Assembly: GCA_026874595.1 (NCBI GenBank)
Contig: CM049318.1
Coordinates: forward strand, 60,916,250-60,980,249
Direction: 5' to 3'
Source of the DNA: Sipunculus nudus
Taxonomy: Eukaryota; Annelida; Sipuncula; Golfingiida; Sipunculidae
Length of the DNA stretch: 64,000 nucleotides
Made by a program: the position numbers and the translations under genes
Notes under the pieces: model-generated
The model's database searches: none
Seen by the model: the letters and a program-made list of their open reading frames with translations, nothing else
Told to the model about the DNA's origin: nothing
Part shown: in pieces, positions 47,707-59,700 of the stretch
Position numbering within the stretch: the stretch's first letter is position 1
Layout: the number at the start of each line of letters is the position of its first letter

Positions 47707-50700
47707 CTGCAATCAAGACAGATCAAAATTAAATACAAATAGACAAGCTAAATTAAAATAATTTATTTTTGTTGACTCAAGTTCTAACATATAAACTCTT
47801 ATAACTAAAATTACTCAGCATTTAACTGCTCATTATTAGGGGTGAAACAATGTCATGAAGAATCCATGCTTTTAACTGCAAGCCCCTAATTAAATTGTAA
47901 TCAATTATTAACCTCTGAATCGTTTCATTTCAATTATTATTTATTTTGCATGTACCATCTCACAGTCCTATGTGAGCTCTCAACTTTGACAAAGCAGTTT
48001 GTGATGTTGAAGCTCTTAATTGTTTATGTGCCCTAAATCTACTTTATACCTCTGCTAGTGGACCCCTCAAATTGCATGGAAACATATACAACAGTGACGG
48101 AGGGAGAGCTACATTTTTCTTTTATTTGTTGAAATGAACCAAAAACCATTTTAGTTAAATTCCTTTTATTTTTTAATAAGGCCTACAGGCCGAATGTGTA
48201 CCTGTGCAATGGGATATATATAAGGCATAATGCTTCCATGCTGGACCGTTACCTTTCACGTACAAGTGTGCCATGTATATGTACAATGCAAGCACTGAAC
48301 ATTTTGAACCTAGGTACATGCGCCAATTACACTAATGTCACTTTCTGAAATACTGGCATGGGTTCACACAACACAAAAATGATTGTAGCTGGCACCACCA
48401 GTCATGTGTTTGAGAAAGCCATCAATGATGTATTGACTTGCAAAATTTCAAGCATATACTTAAAACGACTCTTTGGCTATGTGCACAGATGTATGGTGCA
48501 ACAAATCTTGTATACAACAAAACTATTCAAGATGAATCGTCATGTATAATTTCAGGCTCACATGTCAATTCACTTCCGAGGAATAAGCAGAAGCATACAC
48601 TATAACAAGGGACCCATGGGTCACGGCGCTCAGCTGATCATGATTGGACTATAAATGTATCACCATTGTGATACTATATTGAGTAGATAGAGCTTAGAAT
48701 ATCATGGTCATGTTGGGCTTTTATAAAGGAATATAATGTAATATGTGAGTAAATGATATATGAAATAACCTGACTGATGGATTAATATGGAGTAAAATAT
48801 AGTGGTTTATTTTTTATTTATTTGGGAGGGGTCGAAAAAAAGCAATTTATTTGAGCAAATATGAATGCAATGACAGTCTGCTTAGCAGTGGCATAATGAT
48901 GATAAGGCTACTTGTTGAAGGATCTATAGTGTATGGAAAACTGCAAGAGTTCAATTTGACAGATACCAGGTTATGATGAACTAAGCTGATGAGGGGATTT
49001 ATGAATTTGTGAATGTACGACATAATATCTTGACAAGATCGGTCTTGACAAGGTACGTTATTTTGATGCCCCTCCCGTTTACATATTACACAATATTGAC
49101 ATAATTTCTGGCATGTACATAGGTACCTATGGACAAATGGTCAACATTACTGAACCACCTGGAAGGTTAAAATCTTAAAAATATGATGAAATGTAGATAA
49201 TGTTTGAGAGGAAGAGGTAATCTCGGCCATGGTTGGTTTATATGATTGAAGAAAATGTTGCAAATAATATTTGAGATCTGACCATGCCTTTCCATTGGTT
49301 ACCTTTTTCATAAGCTGTTGACAGTTCAACAGTTTACACATTTGTCTGATGAGATCCAATTTATTTGGTAAACCTTTTTTATCAATTTTATGATATGTAT
49401 ACAGTTGCCATAATGTCCCCATTCCACAGGTGCAATGACTTGATGGGGGGGGGGGGGGTGTTATGTTATGATCAGAGTTACAATGCCTCTGTCTCTCTGT
49501 AGATATTTTCTTTAATTATTAAATTTTATGCTATAGCCATAGAACTATTGTTCACAGTGCCAATGAACAAAGCCTCAGTGGGATGAAGAAGGGGATGGTG
49601 AGAGTTACAACACCCTTGCATATACATACAGGATATGAAATTTAATTCAACAGTGCTTATAAAAAAAAAAGTTTATTCATGAACATTAAATATTTAAAAC
49701 AGACAGAAAGATTGAGAAACAAAGCAAATAATTTTTTCCCCATTCTACTGAGCCAAGAAAAAATTAACAATATTTGCATTTATTCCTTTTTTTCATTACA
49801 TAATTTTAATCCAAGTTTCCCAATGTTACTATAAATTTACAGTATAACATACATGTGATTGTGAATATTTTAGTTGATTCACATTTCTAAATTGCATCAA
49901 CATTTACAGAATGAAAGAGAGAGAGAGAAAGAGAGAAAGAAAGATGGAGAAAGAAAGAGAAATAGCAGAGGAGAGAGGGAGAGAGAAAGAGAGACCTAGA
50001 CTGCCAGAGAGAGAGAGACAGAGAGGCTCTCTGGTAATTACTGCCTGACCCAGCCTGACCCACACACTCACAGTGGCAGTAGGTCAGACCTGAAGGTGTT
50101 ATGTAACTGCCCAGTACACTGCATTTATACTGATCTGATGTAAACAAAGAAGACATGGTACCTGGAAACTTGAATAAAATCTACAGTTTTTGATCAACTG
50201 GTTTCAAATTTCAGATTTTAAAAGATGAAATGTTAATGTGTACATGCTGTGAAAATTAAATCCACAGCACTAACAGGAAAAATTTGAATATTTATATATT
50301 TTTAAATGGTATCAGGAAAAAAAGAAAAGCATTCTCAGCTATAAAACTAATACATGTGTTAAAATTAATCCAAGGATCAAAACACCCATTATATCATACC
50401 AGGAGCAAACTGGAGTTGGGAATGTTTAATTTTATGAACTGAAATAAAGGACCAGCAATATAAATTTTAAATTTTTAGCCAGTATCATGCCATGAGTTAT
50501 AAGTCAAACAAATTAAAATCTTTAATGAGCACTTGTCTGAGTAATATTAAAAATTTTTGACATATTTATTTATTATTTTAATTTTGTAATAAATATAAAC
50601 CAACAAGTTAAACACCTGGAAAAGACCTGGAAATTTCGATTAATTTAATATAATCAACTGCATCCTTGTCTATCATTATCTTGCTTCATATAATCCCTAA

Positions 50701-53700
50701 TAGTAAACAACAATTTATTTTAATTATTTATTTTTCATTTTTATGGTTGAAATGAAAAATACCCAATGGTGACTGCATGGTGTCATTTGAAATACAATTT
50801 TGGCCATCCATGGAAGATCCATAAATGATCAGTGATTGCGAGGTAATCCCCTGTAACTCATTAACTATAAATTCCTTTTCCATTTATTTTTTTTAAGTTC
50901 TTATCATAAACCAAGAATTAAAAAAAAAGTTTATTGTTATGTTTATGGCCTAAACAAATACTAGTCGAGGCGGTTGGACAGTTAGATCCAGTTGAAGCCA
51001 CCCAAGAGCTGGCTGGCTGCAGAGTGCCTCGCTTCTATTGGCCTGAAAGGTCAATGTGGGGACATAAAAGAGGGGCTTCAGTACAGCGAAGGTGTGATAT
51101 GGTCTCATAAAAACTTTCATAAAAGCTAGTTTTTGACCAATTCCTTTTATAACTTCAGAATTTAGAAGCTAAAATCCTTACGTGTGCAAGATATGAAAAT
51201 TAAATCAACAGTGCTTACAGGGAAAAAACATGCCATGGCCAAAGTTGGGCAAAATTTAAGGTACTGATTTTATATTTATGCTAATAACTTATAAAATTTG
51301 AAAAATTCAGAGCTAATTTTGGGAATACAATTGAATCTTGATTAAATAATGTTATCTCCCTGGCAAAAAATGTCTACCTTCAGCAATTTTCATGTCAAGA
51401 GAGTAAATATATTTCTTGATTTTTTACAAAGTGCAATATGTTTGGGCCTAGAATTTAAAACAATTACACAATACTGACATCATTTCTGGCATATGCATAG
51501 CGAAAGTATAGAAAAATATGTATATTATATATGATCAAAGTCAGATCAGTGGTTTTGATATGAGGCAATCTTAAAGTGTAACAATGGGTTTTTAATGGAA
51601 AAATGAAGTTTTTTCTTAATATCTCGAAGGAATGCAGTCCTAGTGACCAAACTTTTAGTATGGTAGAGGATTAGGGGGACATCTAACTGTATGCAAAATT
51701 TAAGGAACTTAGAGCTGAAGCTGGGGAGCTGAGCTCTAGTAAACTGCATAACACTAGCTTGATGTTAACAATATGCAGACCTGGGAGCCGCCGCCGAATT
51801 GAGCCAGCCGCCGTTTATTTTAAAATCAAGCCGCCGCCGATAGTTTTCTGAGCCGCCGAATTGCGCCAGCCGCCGCCGATTATTAAACACCTGCTCAGCC
51901 GCCGGGCGAAATATTGATAAGCTGAAGAAAAAAGCTTGTCAACTTGTAAATAGTTACTACAGTATTATGTTAACACGAACTCGTCTTAAGCAGATATCAC
52001 TGAGCTGCATGGCTTCGCAATGGAAATGCATGATTAATTTTATGGAAGTTGTAAGTCATTATGTAAGACAGTTAACAAGGTTTCCGCAAGCCTCTTTTTT
52101 TCAGACCGGATAACTGGCATATTCCCCGTTTGATCAAGGGCGTTTCTCTAATCCTGGTTGCTCAAAATAAAGAGAAATAATGCAGGAATCCAGATAATTA
52201 CCAAGTTTATTCAGTCAGATACTGATGCTTGAACATTTAAAGTTACTGAGGTCGATGTGCAATATTTAAACAAAATATTATATACTGCTCAGTTAAAATT
52301 TAGGATTAAATGAACGAAAACCATAGGGAAAAGCTGTTATATGTATGGAAAAATATGCATGCATTTTTGTTATCATTGTTTCCAGCCAATATAAGACAGT
52401 GTACGTATAACCATGAAACGATGTCGGCAGCCAGCGACCGCTCATAACTACCTAATATTATAATCATGCTACAAATGTCATTCGCGTAAACACATATGGA
52501 TAAATGTCATAAAATCCTTGAATAGAAACTAAACTTTTAAGCGAGTCTGATTGGTTAGCAATTTGAATTTAAAACCCGAGACCAAATCATTGTCAAACAG
52601 CTGCAGACACCAGATGCTTAAACTACTGACAAACATATTGCTGCATGAACAATTTAAGGGTCACAGATAAGAGGTCACGAGGATGATTGAGGCTGACACC
52701 TGCGAAAAATGCATGACAAAATTCATATTTCAATTAAGACACGTGACAAATTACGTACAGGATTGCGACCTGGAAAGTTCAGCGCAGGAAAAAAACATGT
52801 TGATCATAGGCTAGGCCAAAAGAATTTAGAGATTTCGTGGTTGTGGCAGTGAGTTGACCTGTTCAAATTACGTCAAGAAGAATTCACAATATGTTTTAAG
52901 TAATCAAATTTTTATAATTATTATAAAAACTCTTGGGCTGGAGTTCGATTTTGTACGATTATGTCATCTCTCTCCCTCCTCAAACGACAGATTATTACCA
53001 AATGTTTTTATTAATTTAGACACACTCGCGGGTGAAGCATGACTTTCTGTACACTATTTATATATATTGACAAAATTTCCTGCCCTTTCACATAACCTCA
53101 TGTGAAACAGTTAAAAGAAGAAGCAAGCAGTACGTCAAGCTTTGACACTTTAAGTTTGGCACACGAAAAACGATTATCCGGTTGAACTTTCATGCAAGAC
53201 AGCGCAAGAAAACAGTTTCTTTGAGGATGCAAACAATGATATCTATATATCTCAATAGCTGAATTGATGTAACGCTATATCAGTTGAGATCAAATAATGC
53301 ATGTGTAGCCAACGTCTGTCAAAAGAAATGAGGAAAATCATAACAAATTTCATCTGATCAAATAAGCGCTCAGCATCACCAAAACACGCTATGTTGATAG
53401 ATCTGAAAACACAGTGGGGGAAACCCCATCCTTAACGTAACCACTCACTGTCCTTGTACACGCCCGGCGTGATTTTGAATAAAATTAATTTATCGAGAGG
53501 TTAATTACCTTGTCAAAATATTCTTTAAGTTTGTTTCATATTCTTGTACATATAAATATAATTGCATTAGATTGAGATAACATTGTGTCCATTAGATATT
53601 TGCTTTATCTTAACGGCTCAGCCGGCTAGCCAGCCACAACGCTGTCCACTCAGCCATCATCATTGTTCTTAGACCTGAGCCGGCTCAGCCGGCTAGCCAG

Positions 53701-56700
53701 CCATTTTTTCTTCCAGCCAGCCGATTTACAGGTCAACGGCTGGCTCCCAGGTCTGACAATATGTGACATGGTGCTTGAAAACTTGAATAAAATCTACAGG
53801 TTTTGATCAACTGGTTTCAAATTTTTTGTTTTAACAGTTGAAATGGTAACAAAAACATGCTTTGAAAATCAAATCAACAGCAGTTACAGGAAAAAAAACG
53901 TGCCATGGTCTAACTTGGGCAAAATTTAAGGTACCAATTTTATATTTTTGCCAATATTTAAAAAAATTTAACAGATTTTGATCTAATTTTTGGTATACAA
54001 TTAAATTTTGATTATTTATAGTAGTATTACTGAAAAAAAATTCCTACCTTTAACACTTTTGGTCTTAAGTGACAAAATATCTTTCCTCATTTTTTTACAA
54101 AGTCCATTATTTTTGGGCCCATAACTTTTTAAAATTAAATAATACTGACTTAATTTCTGGCATGTACATAGGAACCATATAGAGAAATATTTATGGTAAA
54201 AATGAAGAAAACCAGATGAATGGTTTGATATAAGGCAGTCCTGAAGTGTGAAAATAGATTTCTAATAAAAAATTGAGGTTTTTCCTTAATATCTCAAAGG
54301 AACAAAGTCATATTGACCCAATTTTTGGCATGGTAGGAGATTTGGGGGACATCTAACTGTATGCCGAATTTCAGATTCATAGGTCCAATGGTGTCGAAAC
54401 GTGCTAGTCTTACGGACAGACAATCAGACGGACAGACGGACGGACGGCACAACAGACGGACGGACAACGGACAATGGACCACAACTATAGCTCAGATGAC
54501 TTATAGTCAGCTGAGCTAAAAATAATTGTAGGTGGTGCCACAAGTCTTTTATACGGCGAAGCTAAACAATATGTATAAATATGCACAATTTTAGACTGAT
54601 ACATCAAATCCCTCCTGAGAAATAAGCAAGTAAATTACACTGTGCAAAAGTCATTGTAGTTGGTGACACCAGTCTTGTGTATGAGAAAGCCATCAAAGAT
54701 GCATAGACAGGTCAAAATATCAGGCCAATACATCAAACTTCTCTTGAGTCAGGTGCACTGGGCTGACCAGGCTAAGGTGAGAAAGGCAGTTGCCCCAAGT
54801 GGACTGGAACAAATTGCTAGCTTTATCTACTGCACTGAGTGAAATGTGGACCTGCACAGACACAGACACAGTCTTGGTGTGTTGGTAACTCTGTTTACAC
54901 ATACTGAAAGACTTTGGCTGCAGTACTTTTTTTCAAGCTGACATATTCATAAGATATTTCAATCATAATGTTTAGAATAATAAAAATGCCATTGCATAAG
55001 CTCACAGGTTTGCTAAAAAGTGTAACATTTACTACTTTAGTCAGAATTGAATCTAAGGTAAAAATTGATACCTGAATCAATGCTTAGGGCTCTAACAATT
55101 CATAGGCCTACTCACTATAATGCCCCTAGTGACATCTGTTAGAAGAACATTACAAAACATGAGTGCAGTATCAAGAAATATATCAAATTCTGAGGTAACA
55201 TATTTTAAACGCTTAAGTGAACTGACTGAAAAAAATAATAAGTGACTTACCATCACTGCATTTCATTGCAAAAATCTCTAAACTTGGGTCTATTTCTCCA
55301 TTAAATGGCTGTGCAGCATTCATGAACATAGGGCTGTCTGGTGGCGTGGGGCACCCTCCGGGAATTTCTCTTCCTCCCTCTGAGAATAAGTATAATCAAG
55401 TCGAAGTGAATACACTGTAAATACTGTAATTGCTGATTGTTGGATAGTCACTGTACAAGTACTCATTGAAACATCAGTGAGCTGAATACAGCCCGACCTG
55501 TGGGTGGTTACTTGTATGACAAATATAACCACAATGGATGCTGCCTGACTGTGCATGTTTTCATGCAACATACTAGTGTAATTATAAAAACACCAGATGA
55601 TACCCAATTGAGAGGAAATACTTGTAACATTATACTGTAATGATTACTACACCAGATGCTACTTGACCAAGAGTGAATGTAGTTTCTTTACATCATTACG
55701 CTGTAAATATAACTGCGCTGATCCAGAGTTCCTGCACCTCTTTGCAAAGCAAATTTAAGACCTTTTTAAGACCAGCTGATGGAAAATTTAACACCCTTTT
55801 ATACATAAAATTCATTAATGGCCCCTTGTGCTTAAAAACAACACCTTGTGTCTGTTAAAGAAACTAATACTCCTGATATTTGTAGAGCCTTCATTTGTTA
55901 AGTCCTGAGAATATACGGAGATCTTTCTTTGACAAGTAACTGTGACAAATTCTCCTAAACTGTCTCATGCTTATAATCAATCAACAAACTGTTTGTGCAC
56001 ATACATTATCTCAGGATGGGCAAAATCAAATTTAAGACCTTTTTAAGTCCTATGTCAGGATTTCTGGCATTTTTAAGACCTTTTCAAGGCCTTAAAATGC
56101 AAATAAAAAATAGGACTTTTTCAGACTTGTTTAGGCCCAGCGGGAACCCTGTGATTGTTTCTTAACCTACAGGGATTTCTAATATCATTACACTGTAAAC
56201 ATTACTACAATGGTTGTTCCCTGAACTACAGGTATTACATGTAACATTACACTGAAAGCAATACAACACTTTATGTTGCCATACCTGCGGGGGACTCCTC
56301 ATCTTCATCGTATCCACTCTCTTCTTCCTCTATACTCTCCTCTAGCTCTTCTCGTGCTCGGTCAATGTCATGGATACCCAGAAGTAAGCTGTAGTCCATT
56401 AACTTTAGCTGAGTCAAAAACTGTAAAGGTAAAAAGTAAGCTGTAGTCCATTAACTTTAGCTGAGTCAAAAACTGCAAGGGTAAAAAGTAAGCTGTAGTC
56501 CATTAACTTTAGCCAAGTCAAAAACTGTGAAGGAAAAAAGTAAGCTGTAGTCCATTAACTTTAGCTGAGTCAAAAACTGTAAAGGTAAAAAGTAAGCTGT
56601 AGTCCATCAACTTTAGCTGAGTCAAAAACTGTAAAGGTAAAAAGTAAGCTGTAGTCCATTAACTTTAGCTGAGTCAAAAACTGTAATGATAAGGGGCAAA

Positions 56701-59700
56701 GATACATAGACAACTGCTTTTATTTTATATTTCTTTAATAAACAGCATATTTTTGTCTTATGCAAGTTAACTATACATTCTTAACCCTTCCTTTTATCAA
56801 CCAAAAGTAAAACTTGTGCAACATGCATGGGATACCCCAATTGTGTCACAGGACTGATACCATGTTGACAACTTTATTATGTGGCTGCAATGGTTCTATG
56901 GTGACCCCTTAATGGTGATAAACAGTACCAACAATACAAAGCCTGTTTTCCAGGTACATTTGTGCCTTCAGTGTTTTTAGTAACAGCATGGCCAAGGATA
57001 TCATAAAAGCACAAAAAGTGCAGTGAACAGTTGATATCTGGACTTTTTGATTAGGTAGATAAAGACACTCAAACAAAATTATTTGCTTCAGATTCACTGT
57101 TCCCCTTTTTTAAATGAATCTATTTCTTTTGCAAATGAGGATCAACTCCTTGTTCAAATTGCTTATTTGTGCTCTGACCTTGATCCCTTAAAAGAATTGT
57201 TAAAGTTATGGAGATTGGACAAATTTTGGTATTGGTTTAAACCAAGTTGTGGCTCTCTAGTATATAAAGAGTCACAGGCTTCTGGCCTAACTTATCTAGC
57301 AGCTTGTCACTGAGTGCAAACAAAGCACTTGTTGTGACCCAAGTGCTGGGTGCCTGTCTTAGTGAGCCCAACCCTGGTTACACGCATTTCAGTCAATCTG
57401 CTAGACAAATGAAACCACAGACCTGTGGCTCTGTAACCACTAAAGAGCCACAACTGGGTCTATTGTTGGTTATATGCACTTTTTCAAGATTTAAATTACT
57501 TGCAACATATTATTGTTGTCAGAGTCTTTTATAACAATTTATTTTTTCTGGTGTGACCTTAAGTTAATTAGATTAATAAATTCACACAATTAAGTTCTGA
57601 CCTGTACATCTCGTTCTAGAGTGCGCATCAGCTTATTCTTGGTGTCTGGTTCCAAATATATCTTCATTCCATCTCTAATGAAATCATTATCTTTGAAAGT
57701 AGGCAAGTCTTTTTGCTGTAAGGAAAAAAGATTATTGTGATCAAAGAAAAAAAAAAAAAACACAAGATTCAACCAAGGACCTTCAAGGAAAAAATTGAGC
57801 TTTAAATGAAGAATTTTAAAGATAACATCCATGTTAATTTAGGACTGTAAATCACATTTATTTTACCATACATGTATTCAAAACATGTATCTCCTTTATT
57901 AATACCTGAGATTTCTCTAAAATTAATACAGGTATTCTGCTGAAACTGTCAAGGTACATATGTGCAGCCCTAAGGAATAAAGTTGATTCTAATGAATTCA
58001 TTTGTAACTCAATTATACTGACAGGGTGCGTCAGAACCTCAAGAGATACACTCTACTACCTTAAGTAACTACAAGTAACAACTTCTGGATTATTCGTTGC
58101 CAAAAGGAAGTGCCGTTGCAGCTCGTAGATATAACAAGTATGATACTGATTTTACATAAAACTACTAAAAAGGGACCTGATTCAAATTAAAACAGATAAT
58201 AATTGATGGTCAAATAAAGTTAAATATACCTTTTCTTTGTCACTTGCTGTCCTGGCCACTGTGGATCCCTGTAAAGAACAATATGAAAATACAGTGGAGT
58301 GCTGTTTACCTGAACAGGTAAGATATTTACTTCTTTCCAGCTGTTCTTCCAAAGTACATTAAGTTCCACCCTGTAACTTCTTTCAATCATGAAATACTGA
58401 CAATTACCACTATTGGTATACACATTATATATAAAGAAAGCTTTACACAATATTTTTGAAAAAAAGCTTAACTGGTGTTGACATGAACAGTCCCAAGTGC
58501 AAACAACTTTTTTTAGATCGTTGGGCATGATCTGATCTACTCATTCACAAATTATTCCATTCTTATCCCTTTTTATAAACTCTGGTCATTGAGGGTTATC
58601 TGCTACAATATTTTACATGAATTATTTATATTGTATAAATGTAGTTTTCCATTAACTTGGTGACAGTGTGTAAATTTCATACCTTGAGGTCATACTTCTT
58701 ATGAACACCTAACCGTGGGCTGAAAACGTTGCGCATTATGACCATGTATGTTTCTGTGTCGTTCACAGTGGTGCGGTACATTCCCATGTACTGAGGCAAT
58801 AAGGTTTCTGCTCGGTGTTCAACTACATGCTGAAAACACAACAACAGAATCATGCCAATCCTCAAAATAGCCCTAAATGTCTGAATCATTCATAGAGTTA
58901 AACTTGCTAAAATTGATATTACAGGTTCTTTTTTAAATTATTCAAAGTTATTCAGATGTCACTATTTCACCTCTCACCAAGATTTCATTTATAGAAGGAA
59001 ATAGAATATATAAAGATTTTTATGCCCAATTTGTCTACAAAATTTGATGCTGGTAGCCACAGCCATTTAGTGGAAATATTTTGATTTATATAAAGATATA
59101 TATTATCTCATGATGTAAGAAGTACTGCAATACTTTGCTCATGAAATGATACATGATACAATATATATAAGGTATAATGCCACTGAAGCCAGTTTCTTCT
59201 TTTGTTAAAAGAAATATGACCACACTTTCCTTTGATAAAATTTCAACCCACAAATTGACTGTTTAACATGTTTCTGACTGCCGACATTTCACATTACATG
59301 GTTTAGAGAGACTATAATTATTATGATCGATGTCACTTCCAATTGTATAATTAATACTGTGAAAGTATCAATAAAGGGTGCATTAGCTGTCATGTTCATT
59401 TTAAGGTTTTTGTATCACAATGTATCAGTATACTGCTGTTGTTACTGCCCCAGTGCCTGATGGCCAGTTCAGGAAGCAGCTGTTCTTACCTTATGGTACT
59501 GTTCGAGTATATGGTGCATCTGTGCCACGTCTTCGCTCCCGATCGTCTTCATGACAAACCGCTTGTCGTACGACCAGAGGAAACGAGCACCGCTACGACC
59601 TGGAGAGTCACTGTCTAGGGGCGCATGCTTTGACAAGGAATTCTGAAATGGTTGCAGTCCTATGTTTTCCCTCTTATTCTTTCAATTTCAATTTGATACC

